A stretch of DNA of 64,000 nucleotides from Pseudomonas sp. DC1.2. Lineage in GTDB: Bacteria; Pseudomonadota; Gammaproteobacteria; Pseudomonadales; Pseudomonadaceae. The stretch covers positions 1,803,001-1,867,000 of the forward strand of contig NZ_CP133782.1 in NCBI RefSeq assembly GCF_034351645.1, in the 5' to 3' direction. Below the pieces are notes generated by a model that was not told the DNA's origin, did no database searches, and saw only the letters and a program-made list of their open reading frames with translations. Numbering within the stretch: the stretch's first letter is position 1; the number at the start of each line of letters is the position of its first letter. Positions 54,841 through 63,177 of this stretch are shown here, piece after piece. The translations under genes and the position numbers were made by a program.

Positions 54841-56649
54841 TCATGGCAGTTGTGACGCTAGCGGGCCACCCAGTGCTTTCAGGTATTCGAGCAGCGCCCA
54901 ACGTTCTTCGGGTTGCAGCAGGCGACCGATAACCCCATTGCCGCGTTCACCCGAGCGAAACTCGTGGCCGCTGTTATGGTTGCCGGTGAGGCGCGTGTCA
55001 AACAGGAAACCGTTGGTAAAGGCCTCCGTGCGATAGCCAAGATGTTGTGGGTCGTATTCGAAGGTACCCTTATAAAACGTGGTTGCGCGCTCATCCTGGG
55101 GCGAGAGCAACTGGTAAATGCTGGGCACCGAGCCGTTGTGCAGAAAGGGCGGGGTCGACCACACGCCCGCCAGGGGGCGAGCTTTGTAGGCGCGTAATTC
55201 TCGAACCCCGATTGGCAAACCGAAACCGTCCAGGATCGGCTTTTCGGCCAGCGTGACGTTGGCCTGGCGATACGCGCGGTTCTCGACCCATGCTGTGATG
55301 TAAGCCAGCCCTGTGGCGACCGACACGCTGCTCAGTTCCAGAGGCTCGGTAGGCGTTGGATGGCGTTGCACATCCAGTTTCGCCAGTTCTGCGGGGGTCC
55401 ATTGCAGGGCTGTCAGGTCGAAGCGGTGATCGGCAATGTTATTGGCGGCCCCAGGGTCTGTGCCGATCACGGCAATCGGCAACATTTTCAGGTGCTGAAC
55501 CGGTCGTACTGCGCTCGGGGTGACTGGCGGCACGTGGCAGCCAGCGCAGTTTTCGGTGAACAATTCGCGTCCTTTGGCCGCCCTGTTTTTGTCGATGCTG
55601 CCCAACAGTGCTTCCGGCCAGGCCGGCGGCTTAAGTCGTTGCAGGGTTTCTTCTATCAGGTGCAAGTCGCGTACCCGCACGCTAGAGGGGTAGCGATCAT
55701 CGCCTTTGAGTGGCTTGCCGTCGGCATCGAAGAAACTCAGTGTGGCGCCCACTCCCAGCGCTTCACCGATGTTGCGGGCCATGGGTTGTTGTGCCGAACC
55801 GTTCCACTGCACCCAGTCAAAGGTCCATATGTCCCACAGTGGCGGGTAGTCTACCGGGGCGTTGGCGATGCGGTAGTTGTCGGGGGAAATTGCATCGCCA
55901 AAGCTGGCGTTGGCGATACGCCCGAACGCGTCGGCGCGGCCGGGACCTTCTTCGGTGGGATAAAGCCCGCGATGGGTATCGTTCCAGGCGACTTTCAAGA
56001 AAGTGTCGAGAGAAACCTTGAAGTCATTGCGCAGTTGAGTGTGTCGGGCGTCGTAGTCCTGTCCCAGTACGTTGCGGGCGAAACGTTCAAATTTCCAAGG
56101 GTTGTAGTAAGTCGAGAAAAGACTCGCGACCAGGGCTTGACCAAAACTGCCGCCACGCAGGGTTGGCACACTGGAAGGCAGGACATGCTGCGCCGCACCG
56201 CCGTCAATACGCAGTGCCTGGCCGTTGAAGTGCAGCTCGCCGGTGTGGCAGGCCGCGCACGTGATGTCGAGGAATTCGTCCTGGCTGCCGGGGTTTTGAT
56301 GGCGGGCGAAGCCAACGGGCAAGTTACCGGGATTTTTCGGCGTTGCTTGTTGCGCGGGATCAATCAAAAAACCGAAGCGCGCGAGGTACTCGGGTGAGGC
56401 GAAGCGCCGCTCGGAGAACGGCAGCTCAAGGGCCTTGAACCAGTCATAGCGAAGCCCTTTAACCTGGGTGCCCTGCGGCGTGAAGTAGAACGTCTGACGA
56501 TCGTCGGCGCTCCACTGCTCCAGGTAACGCACCTGCTGCACCGGCGAATAGAGCGGTAGTTTCGGGTTGGCCACGTAGTACAGCACGACGGCCAGGCCCA
56601 GCCCCAGGACAACAGCGATCAGAATCAGCAAGCGGAGTAAGAGGCGCAA
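54841..56649 (-). CDS. Di-haem cytochrome c, RoxA-like
   Basis: 602 residues. N-terminal membrane helix (LLLRLLILIAVVLGLGLAVVLYY) that anchors or exports it, then two haem sites, CAACH at 131-135 and CAGCH at 368-372. Overall length, spacing of the two sites, and blocks such as WTFDWVQWNGSAQQPMARNIGEALG and PLAGVWSTPPFLHNGSVPSIYQLL match the RoxA/RoxB rubber-oxygenase and di-haem peroxidase group. Periplasmic electron or oxygen chemistry is expected; rubber cleavage is not implied. Forms an operon with the catalase-fold gene downstream. Confidence 0.88.
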   Translation of the reverse strand: MRLLLRLLILIAVVLGLGLAVVLYYVANPKLPLYSPVQQVRYLEQWSADDRQTFYFTPQGTQVKGLRYDWFKALELPFSERRFASPEYLARFGFLIDPAQQATPKNPGNLPVGFARHQNPGSQDEFLDITCAACHTGELHFNGQALRIDGGAAQHVLPSSVPTLRGGSFGQALVASLFSTYYNPWKFERFARNVLGQDYDARHTQLRNDFKVSLDTFLKVAWNDTHRGLYPTEEGPGRADAFGRIANASFGDAISPDNYRIANAPVDYPPLWDIWTFDWVQWNGSAQQPMARNIGEALGVGATLSFFDADGKPLKGDDRYPSSVRVRDLHLIEETLQRLKPPAWPEALLGSIDKNRAAKGRELFTENCAGCHVPPVTPSAVRPVQHLKMLPIAVIGTDPGAANNIADHRFDLTALQWTPAELAKLDVQRHPTPTEPLELSSVSVATGLAYITAWVENRAYRQANVTLAEKPILDGFGLPIGVRELRAYKARPLAGVWSTPPFLHNGSVPSIYQLLSPQDERATTFYKGTFEYDPQHLGYRTEAFTNGFLFDTRLTGNHNSGHEFRSGERGNGVIGRLLQPEERWALLEYLKALGGPLASQLP

Positions 56650-56919
56650 GATAACCGTCCTTGTCGATTTGTAGCTCTCTTATGCCTTGCCTTCCTAGGT
56701 GGCGGCAAGAGGCCATTACGCCAGATGTTGTGGGATACGGTATCTCGCTCTGTAAGTCCTGACTGACAGAAGCTTCATCATTCCATTCCTAAAATGCTTT
56801 AAAAGACCTGAACTTATCAGACGTTTCCTGCTCTCATGCCGGTAGCCATTGGTCGTGGCCGCCTGATAAGCTCGCGGCTTTACTCGATTGCCCTTTAGGC
56901 GCATGAACAAGGAAATAGC

Positions 56920-57633
56920 ATGAAACAGCATCGGTTGGCGGCGGCGGTGGCCCTGGTTAGCCTGGTACTTGCGGGTTGTGATTCGCAGACCAGCGTAGAG
57001 CTGAAAACCCCGGCGCAAAAAGCTTCCTACGGGATTGGCCTGAACATGGGCAAAAGCCTGGCTCAGGAAGGCATGGATGACCTGGATTCCAAGGCCGTAG
57101 CCCAAGGCATTGAAGATGCCGTCGGCAAGAAAGAACAGAAGCTGAAGGACGACGAACTGGTCGAAGCCTTTGCAGCACTGCAAAAGCGTGCTGAAACACG
57201 CATGGCAAAAATGAGCGAAGAGTCGGCAGCCGCCGGCAAGAAATTCCTCGAAGACAACGCCAAGAAGGCAGGTGTGGTGACTACCGCTTCGGGCCTGCAA
57301 TACGAAGTGGTCAAGAAAGCCGATGGCCCACAGCCTAAGCCGACTGATGTAGTGACCGTTCACTACACCGGCACCCTGACCAATGGCACCGTCTTTGACA
57401 GCTCCGTTGAGCGCGGCAGCCCGATCGATCTGCCGGTCAGCGGCGTGATTCCGGGTTGGGTCGAAGGCCTGCAACTGATGCACGTTGGTGAGAAGTACAA
57501 ACTGTACATCCCTAGCGAACTGGCTTACGGCGCCCAAAGCCCAAGCCCAGCGATTCCAGCCAATTCGGTACTGGTATTCGACTTGGAGCTGCTGGCGATC
57601 AAGGATCCAGCCAAACAAGACGCCGCCAAGTAA
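56920..57633 (+). CDS. FKBP-type peptidyl-prolyl isomerase, lipoprotein
   Basis: 237 residues. Lipoprotein signal MKQHRLAAAVALVSLVLAGC (Cys20), then an FkpA/Mip-like N-terminal dimerisation helix (about 35-115) and a C-terminal FKBP domain with VTVHYTGTLTNGTVFDSS, PVSGVIPGWVEGLQLM and AYGAQSPSPAIPANSVLVFDLEL. All active-site aromatic positions of FKBP seem kept. Folds or protects envelope proteins. A terminator follows. Confidence 0.94.
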   Translation: MKQHRLAAAVALVSLVLAGCDSQTSVELKTPAQKASYGIGLNMGKSLAQEGMDDLDSKAVAQGIEDAVGKKEQKLKDDELVEAFAALQKRAETRMAKMSEESAAAGKKFLEDNAKKAGVVTTASGLQYEVVKKADGPQPKPTDVVTVHYTGTLTNGTVFDSSVERGSPIDLPVSGVIPGWVEGLQLMHVGEKYKLYIPSELAYGAQSPSPAIPANSVLVFDLELLAIKDPAKQDAAK

Positions 57634-57654
57634 ACGTCGTCTGCTGTAAAAGCG

Positions 57655-57681
57655 ACGCCCCGCTATATGCGGGGCGTTGTT
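57655..57681 (+). terminator. Terminator after the FKBP gene
   Basis: ACGCCCCGC-TATAT-GCGGGGCGT followed by TGTTGT; strong stem, modest T tract. Confidence 0.8.
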
Positions 57682-57885
57682 GTATCTGGCGTTTGGCAAA
57701 GTGCAAAGAAAGCGAACGGATGAGGTAGGCTGCAGTCATAGCCACTGTGGAGACCGTCGCTAGACGCACCTTGGCGCCAAGTCAATGAAATCTTGGGTTT
57801 TTTTATGTGAGTAAAAAACGCCCGATCTGAGTTGAGCCCTTATGAAACGTGGCTCTCAGCCGGTAAATGCAGCTCTGTTCACAAG

Positions 57886-57910
57886 GTTATCCACAATTTG
57901 TGTGGATAAC
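57886..57910. promoter_or_regulatory. Perfect palindrome of two DnaA boxes
   Basis: TTATCCACA at 57887-57895 and TGTGGATAA at 57901-57909, both perfect consensus, facing each other across ATTTG, 19 bases before the YkvA-family start. Confidence 0.75.
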
Positions 57911-57928
57911 ATTTCAGCGGGAGGAAAG

Positions 57929-58384
57929 ATGAAAGCACCCTGGAATTTCATTCGCTTCCTGCCTTTGGCTGGGCGCTTGCTGGCCCGAGGCCGGTTGCCG
58001 ACCCTGTTGTTCGCCGTGGCCAGCAAGGGCGCTAGCCAAGGCAACCGCTTGGGTAAGCTCAAAGATGACCTGCGCCTGCTACAGGCGCTGTGCCTGGCCT
58101 ACTGGCGCGGCGAGTATCGGGCCATCAGCCGCAAATCGATTCTGATTGTGGTAGCCGGGCTGATGTACTTTCTCAGCCCACTCGATGCGATCCCTGATTT
58201 CATCCCTGTATTTGGCATGCTCGATGACATTGCCGTGCTGGCTTGGGTCATGAAAACCCTCGATGATGAACTCAGCGCGTTCCGCGCCTGGCGCAATCTT
58301 CAACTGCCGGAGAAGTTGGCTGCTGTCGAGCGCTTGCCTGATAATCCCGAGCAGCTTCAGCTTCAGGGGTCGAAAGAAAGCTGA
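57929..58384 (+). CDS. YkvA family (DUF1232) membrane protein
   Basis: 151 residues. The DUF1232 core is AISRKSILIVVAGLMYFLSPLDAIPDFIPVFGMLDDIAVLAWV (only the SPLDAIPDFIP and LDD parts are diagnostic), a hairpin of two helices of unknown function. GGGAGGAAAG precedes the ATG; a longer frame from 57842 would run through the DnaA-box palindrome and lacks a ribosome site. The adjacent DnaA boxes suggest cell-cycle-linked expression, an inference only. Confidence 0.88.
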   Translation: MKAPWNFIRFLPLAGRLLARGRLPTLLFAVASKGASQGNRLGKLKDDLRLLQALCLAYWRGEYRAISRKSILIVVAGLMYFLSPLDAIPDFIPVFGMLDDIAVLAWVMKTLDDELSAFRAWRNLQLPEKLAAVERLPDNPEQLQLQGSKES

Positions 58385-58498
58385 TTCGATGCAGCTTCCG
58401 CCGTAGATTCATACCCCCAGCGACCTTGGCCGCTGTTAGGATTACACTTCAAGGGAAAAGTGCCGACTCGCTAAGTGTCGTGGTCCTACGGGGAAGTC

Positions 58499-58840
58499 AT
58501 GGATATTCAGATAATCACACGCGAAGGCGAACCCGAATATGCGGTTCTGCCGTGGGCTCAGTATCAGGCTTTACTCAAAGCAGCAGGTATCAACGAGCAC
58601 CCGCCACGAGACGCCACAGTGCGTCAGGCGGTCTCTCCCAACCAGGTACTTCCAGGCCTGGAGCAACTCCGCAGTTTGCGCGAAGGGAAGGGCATCGCCA
58701 TCGAGGCGCTGGCCCGCACGGTAGGCATCAGCCCGTCTTATCTGGCCTTGATCGAAAGTGGCGAGCGTCAACCCGACGCTGCGATCCGCCGCAGCCTGGC
58801 TTGGGAATTGACGGTGCCAGGGTGGAGGGATGAATCGTGA
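58499..58840 (+). CDS. Helix-turn-helix (Xre-type) protein
   Basis: 113 residues. N-terminal segment MDIQIITREGEPEYAVLPWAQYQALLK resembles antitoxin-style N-termini; the C-terminal half is an Xre helix-turn-helix: LEQLRSLREGKGIAIEALARTVGISPSYLALIESGERQP. GGGGAA precedes the ATG. Its stop overlaps the next gene as GTGA. Probable transcription regulator of its own operon; a toxin partner is not evident. Confidence 0.8.
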   Translation: MDIQIITREGEPEYAVLPWAQYQALLKAAGINEHPPRDATVRQAVSPNQVLPGLEQLRSLREGKGIAIEALARTVGISPSYLALIESGERQPDAAIRRSLAWELTVPGWRDES

Positions 58841-59208
58841 GCGTCCGTATCAGTCGTCAACATTGGGATGGTTTGCTCGGCGAGTTGGACCAGGCACGCC
58901 GCCAGCGTCATCTGCTGACTTATCGTGCGTTGCTGGAGCGTTTGCAATTGCCCACGCCGGCCATGCAAACCCTGACGGCTGCCCTTGAGCACCTTGCCGC
59001 ACTGGATGCCAAGGCCGAGCAGCCGCTGCGCAGTTCTCTGGTGATTAGTCAGGGCGCCAGCCGTCTGCCGCGCACCGGGTTCTTTGAATGCGTGGAGCGG
59101 CTGGGGCGTTTTTCCGGGCCGTCCGACGGTGTCGCGGCTGCCTCCTGGCATGCGTCGGAAGTGGTGCGTGTGTTCGAATACGATTACCCCGAGTCGGCGG
59201 AAGCCTGA
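58837..59208 (+). CDS. Unknown protein coupled to the HTH gene
   Basis: 123 residues from GTG overlapping the HTH stop. Helical first half (DQARRQRHLLTYRALLERLQLPTPAMQTLTAALEHLA, a helix-turn-helix-like repeat), second half with SSLVISQGASRLPRTGFFECVERLGR. I do not recognise the family. Its strict coupling on both sides (next gene starts at the next base) suggests a stable three-gene module. Confidence 0.7.
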   Translation: MSVRISRQHWDGLLGELDQARRQRHLLTYRALLERLQLPTPAMQTLTAALEHLAALDAKAEQPLRSSLVISQGASRLPRTGFFECVERLGRFSGPSDGVAAASWHASEVVRVFEYDYPESAEA

Positions 59209-59616
59209 GTGGTGTTGCGGCTCAAGGCGCGGGCTAGCTACTGGCTCGCCCGCAGGCTGTTTCACTGGTCTTGGTTTGTTCGTCAGCCCCGAGGCTGGAG
59301 CTGGCTTGAAGGCCAATTCGCACGGATGGCGAATCTGGGCGATGTCGGTGCGCAGAGTTTCTATGGGCACATCCTGACCTTTCGCGGTAGCGGCCTTGGG
59401 GCTCGTGAGGAAGGTCTGCGCTTGTTGCGCCTGGCGGCGTTGGCGGGCGATGGCAAAGCAGCGTATCAGGTCGGTGTGATCAGTTTGGCCGGGACGCTGA
59501 GCAAAGCATCGGACCCGGTGGAGGCCGCGCGGTTTTGGCGCATTGCTTTAAAGGCCGGGCATCCGTTGGCCGAGATCAAATTGAAAGCGTTGGCGAGTGA
59601 CGGATTTACGCAGTGA
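59209..59616 (+). CDS. Sel1-like repeat protein
   Basis: 135 residues from GTG immediately after the preceding stop. Aromatic N-terminal segment, then Sel1 repeats: ARMANLGDVGAQSFYGHIL, GLRLLRLAALAGDGKAAYQVGVISL, ARFWRIALKAGHPLAEIKL. No signal peptide. Sel1 repeats bind other proteins; function here unknown. Last gene of the coupled trio. Confidence 0.8.
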   Translation: MVLRLKARASYWLARRLFHWSWFVRQPRGWSWLEGQFARMANLGDVGAQSFYGHILTFRGSGLGAREEGLRLLRLAALAGDGKAAYQVGVISLAGTLSKASDPVEAARFWRIALKAGHPLAEIKLKALASDGFTQ

Positions 59617-59778
59617 TCCGATGAGTGTTTGAGCCGCGCACGTGGCCGGAGTGAGTCCCGACGATGAGCAGAGAAATGTCGTCCATCAATCCAAACTTTT
59701 CGCTTCACTGAGCGTCCTTTCTTTAGCGCTGCCTATGTGGTGCTGCAACCCCAGACAGCTGAACCCAGCTAAGGACAG

Positions 59779-60222
59779 ATGATGACTTTTTTTATTTTTC
59801 TCTTGGCCTGCGTTGCGGCGGCGAGCACTGGCATCCTTTTCAAACCGGGCCCGTGGTACGACGCTCTCGTTAAACCCAGCTTCACGCCCCCTAACTGGCT
59901 GTTTCCGGTGGCTTGGTCGATTATCTATCTGTTGCTCGCGTGGGCTGGTTACCGGTTGACCCTGCTACCAGGAAGTCAGATGGTTCTGGCTTTATGGGCG
60001 GCGCAGATTGCACTGAATACGTTGTGGACACCGGTGTTCTTCAGTGCGCATCGCTTGTTCGCCGGTATGGTGATCCTGACGCTGCTCTGGCTTGTGGTCG
60101 CTGCAATGGTGGTGATGGCCTTTCAGCTGGACGTGATCACTGGGTTAATCCTGCTGCCTTACCTTGCTTGGCTTTGCGTCGCTGGCGCGCTGAATTTTTC
60201 TATCCTGCGTAATAATCACTGA
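59779..60222 (+). CDS. tspO: TspO/MBR family protein
   Basis: 147 residues, five membrane helices. Marks: FKPGPWYDALVKPSFTPPNWLFPVAWSIIYLLLAWAGYRL (WY..L.KPS..PP...F...W...Y) and the later LWAAQIALNTLWTPVFF, all TspO hallmarks. An inner- or outer-membrane porphyrin/oxidative-stress-related protein. The start may be the first or second of two adjacent ATG codons. CTAAGGACAG provides the ribosome site. Confidence 0.93.
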   Translation: MMTFFIFLLACVAAASTGILFKPGPWYDALVKPSFTPPNWLFPVAWSIIYLLLAWAGYRLTLLPGSQMVLALWAAQIALNTLWTPVFFSAHRLFAGMVILTLLWLVVAAMVVMAFQLDVITGLILLPYLAWLCVAGALNFSILRNNH

Positions 60223-60933
60223 TTCGATATTCCTTGATTTCACCTAGGGCGCCCACATGCTCACTCGTCGACGACTCCGAGTGCGCGGTAAGACCAGCGA
60301 AGTCACGTTCCTGACACAAACACTATGAAAACCATTCGAAAAACTTTCCAATCCGCTGTGCAGTCTCGAACCCCGCATGACTACAAAAAATAGCGACGAG
60401 AACAAGCGTGAGTCCGGGCAGGAGAAAAACCAGAGTCACCCCCCCACCCCAGCCCCCACCCCAAAAAAACAACATACCCACAACACTGCAACCACAGCCT
60501 GTCCACAGTACGTGTCTGCGCTCTCTAGCCTGATCAGGGTGTTTTTCAAACATGAATTTTTCTTCCTTGGGTATTAGTTTGTGAGAGGTTGCTTACCATC
60601 GGGCCAACCTATAACTTCAGCCCAACTTTACTGGGTAACGGCGCCGAAGTGATCTTGTGTGACTCAGGTAGGCAGCCACCTGGCGCGGAGGAGGGACACC
60701 TCACGGTGAGTTGCTGCTGTCCGAAAAGCAGCTCAATGTCGAACCAGGTTGGCGTTGATGCCTTGGCGCAACGCTACCCAGGACATCGACACGCCAGGTT
60801 GCAGCCATTGCTGGCCGCGCCTTCGAAATGAGGGCGGCCCAAATCGATGCCTATGCGCTCAGAGCCTGCCAAATCGATCGAGTTAGATATTTAAGCTGAC
60901 ATTCTTCAAACATTTACAAGCCGAGTAGAAAAT
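60223..60933. other. Gene-poor region between tspO and DUF2986 gene
   Basis: No convincing gene on either strand. Contains low-complexity C-rich sequence (60439-60462, see below), an A-rich stretch, and irregular composition unlike the flanks. The short frames here have no ribosome sites. Composition and lack of genes suggest remnants or a regulatory leader. Confidence 0.5.
60439..60462 (-). repeat. G-quadruplex motif
   Basis: The plus strand has C7-A-C4-AG-C5-A-C4; the minus strand thus has four runs of at least four G with loops of one, two and one base, an ideal intramolecular quadruplex. It is followed by an A7 tract on the plus strand. Confidence 0.7.
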
Positions 60934-61086
60934 ATGAATCGTCAAAAAAAAATAAAGCAGCTATTGAAGGCGCACGCGAAAAAGGCGAGTGCCAAATTGG
61001 CACCGCCAAGCAAGTCTAAGTACATTAGTAAAGCTGACCGGTTAAAACTGGCTGATCACGACTCAATCATTGCTTGCGAGAGCTAA
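60934..61086 (+). CDS. DUF2986 small basic protein
   Basis: 50 residues beginning MNRQKKIKQLLKAHAKKASA and containing KSKYISKADR, which is the pattern of the DUF2986 family: very basic, helical, cytoplasmic. Function unknown; basic helical proteins of this size often bind RNA or ribosomes. The gene is short but fits the family from start to the middle. Confidence 0.8.
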   Translation: MNRQKKIKQLLKAHAKKASAKLAPPSKSKYISKADRLKLADHDSIIACES

Positions 61087-61253
61087 TCTATCAGGCCAGT
61101 TTCCCTCCCGGAAAACTGCTTCATGGCGCGTACCGGCAACGGCGTACTCCCCCCTCAGACACCCGGTCGATTGTCTCCAATCGGGGTGCCGACCCACGCG
61201 CACGAACGATCAGCGTTGTAGCGCGACGCTTGCCCGCGACGGCGAGTGCCCTG

Positions 61254-63044
61254 TCACTGTTGACCCATCAGCCCTTCGGTCTCACGCGCAGGCACCGCCA
61301 GAGTGTCAATCACATGCACGCTATAGCCCGGCACGTTCTTCGCGTGGTGCTTGGCCTGTGACGCCATCTCGGCCAATAGGCTTGCATCAAGCCCTGCGCA
61401 TGCCTCGGGGTGCAAATGCACGACACCGATCGACAGCGACAGCAAGGGAAACTCTTGCCGGGCGCCTTGGCGGTTGAGTGCGATGAAGCAGCCGGCTTCA
61501 AGGTGTTCGCTACGGTAAAAGCGCCGGCACTGACTGTGGAAATCATCGAGTAGCTGGTTCAGGCGCTTGCGCCAGTCATCCGGCCCAAGCACCATCAGAA
61601 AATCGTCGCCGCCGATGTGCCCGACGAAGTCGCGGGACGGATCGACCCGGTCGTTCAGGCATTGCGCCAGGCACAGCAGCACTTCATCGCCACGCCCATA
61701 GCCGTAGATATCATTGAAGGGTTTGAAGCTGTCGATGTCTACGTAGCAGATCACCGACTCACGTGCCTGTTGCAGCAAGCGGGTCAGGCATTGCTGGATC
61801 GGTACGTTGCCTGGCAGCAGGGTCAGCGGGTTGGCATAGCGGGCCTGTTGAATTTTCAGTTCAGTGATCAGTTTGAGCACGTCGATTACTCGGCCCAATC
61901 CCAGGTAGGCACCATTGAGGGTGATGATGAAGTCTTCTTCGATCCTTTGACGGGCGCGGCTGGTGATCAAGCGACTAACCTGTTGCAGTGACTGGCTCAT
62001 CTCCACTGCGAGGAAATCGTCGCTCATCAATCGGCTGATCGGCTTGCGTGCGAACAGGTCGGTAGCAAAGGGCTTGAGCAGGACGTCTGAGAGCGAGTGG
62101 CGGTGAACGATGCCGCAAGGCTGGCCTTGGTCGTCGAGCACCGCCAGCGAGTTCAGGTTGGCTTGGCGGCGAAATGCTTCCAATACCGTGGCGGTCGGCG
62201 TGTCGCGGGCGACCGCCGGCTGATCGTTGAGCAGGGGGCTGAGGTCGCTGCCTTCGTCGTTCAGTGCCACTGCATTGCTGTCGTGTTTTGGCATCAGGTT
62301 CCGGGCATCGCGGGGCGGATGCTCCTGGGGCCGGCAGAGCAGATAGCCCTGGACCAAATCAACGCCCATCTCTGTCAGCACCGCCAGCTCTTCCGGCAGT
62401 TCAATGCCCTCGGCGATTACCTTGGCCCTGGAAGCTTTGGCGATTTGCAGGATGGAACCGACGAACTCACGCTTGAGGGCGTCTTGATGGATACCGTCGA
62501 TGAAGTGTCGGTCGATTTTTACGTAGTCCGGGCGTAACTCTGACCACAAACGCAAACTCGAATAACCGGCGCCCAAGTCGTCCAGTGCAATGGAAAACCC
62601 CATCGCCCGGTAGTGATGCAAAGCGTTTTGCAGTAATTGAAAGTCGTCGGTCGGGGTCTGTTCGGTGAGTTCGATGACGACCTGACTTGGCGAGATGCCG
62701 AAATCCTGCAGCAGTTGCAGCGTGCGCCCCGGCTGGTGTGACGTCTCCAGTAAGGATTCTGGCGAGACGTTAATGAATAATTTGCCGGGCAATTGCTGGT
62801 CGTTGAAACGGCGGCAAGCGCTTTGGCGGCACGCGATTTCCAGTTCGCTCAGGCGACCGGACTGGCGGGCCACGGCAAATAACGCGACGGGCGAGTGCAG
62901 CGGGCTATTAGAGGGGCCGCGACTGAGCGCTTCGTAACCGAGGATACGTCGTTCAGAAAGGCAAATGATCGGCTGGAACAGACTGTGCAAACTGCTTTGA
63001 GCCAGAATGGAACTCAAGGCACTCAGCTGTTCGGTTGTGGTCAT
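61254..63044 (-). CDS. EAL-CBS-GGDEF protein (c-di-GMP turnover)
   Basis: 596 residues. The EAL domain (about 15-250) has the motif at 38-40, DDLGAGYSSL, VKIDRHFIDGI and VIAEGIEL, so it looks catalytically complete as a phosphodiesterase. Two CBS repeats (about 280-400) form a nucleotide-binding module. The C-terminal GGDEF domain (about 420-580) has GGDDF at 477-481, a variant that may still cyclise GTP. Soluble, no membrane segments, so it likely senses a nucleotide via CBS. Next to prc, as in other pseudomonads. Confidence 0.93.
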   Translation of the reverse strand: MTTTEQLSALSSILAQSSLHSLFQPIICLSERRILGYEALSRGPSNSPLHSPVALFAVARQSGRLSELEIACRQSACRRFNDQQLPGKLFINVSPESLLETSHQPGRTLQLLQDFGISPSQVVIELTEQTPTDDFQLLQNALHHYRAMGFSIALDDLGAGYSSLRLWSELRPDYVKIDRHFIDGIHQDALKREFVGSILQIAKASRAKVIAEGIELPEELAVLTEMGVDLVQGYLLCRPQEHPPRDARNLMPKHDSNAVALNDEGSDLSPLLNDQPAVARDTPTATVLEAFRRQANLNSLAVLDDQGQPCGIVHRHSLSDVLLKPFATDLFARKPISRLMSDDFLAVEMSQSLQQVSRLITSRARQRIEEDFIITLNGAYLGLGRVIDVLKLITELKIQQARYANPLTLLPGNVPIQQCLTRLLQQARESVICYVDIDSFKPFNDIYGYGRGDEVLLCLAQCLNDRVDPSRDFVGHIGGDDFLMVLGPDDWRKRLNQLLDDFHSQCRRFYRSEHLEAGCFIALNRQGARQEFPLLSLSIGVVHLHPEACAGLDASLLAEMASQAKHHAKNVPGYSVHVIDTLAVPARETEGLMGQQ

Positions 63045-63177
63045 GGCGTTCTCTGGCGATAAAAAAAGGACTGGGCGTGTACTCGTTCAACGAGCCGCGC
63101 CCAGTCCTGTATTTCACGACAGAATGATGACTGTTTGATGACGCTCCGAGGAGCGTCAGCATTAAATTGCCATCACC

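Noticed and set aside
55360..56397. Plus-strand frame of 345 codons opposite the di-haem cytochrome
   Set aside because: Antisense shadow without ribosome site.
56716..57699. Minus-strand frame of 327 codons opposite the FKBP gene
   Set aside because: Antisense shadow; the FKBP lipoprotein is certain.
57886..57910. Possible replication origin
   Set aside because: Only one DnaA-box pair, no AT-rich unwinding region, no dnaA or rpmH neighbours; read as a promoter element instead.
60323..60553. Minus-strand frame of 76 codons with a Gly-rich hydrophobic centre
   Set aside because: The Gly/Trp stretch is just translation of the G-quadruplex run; no ribosome site.
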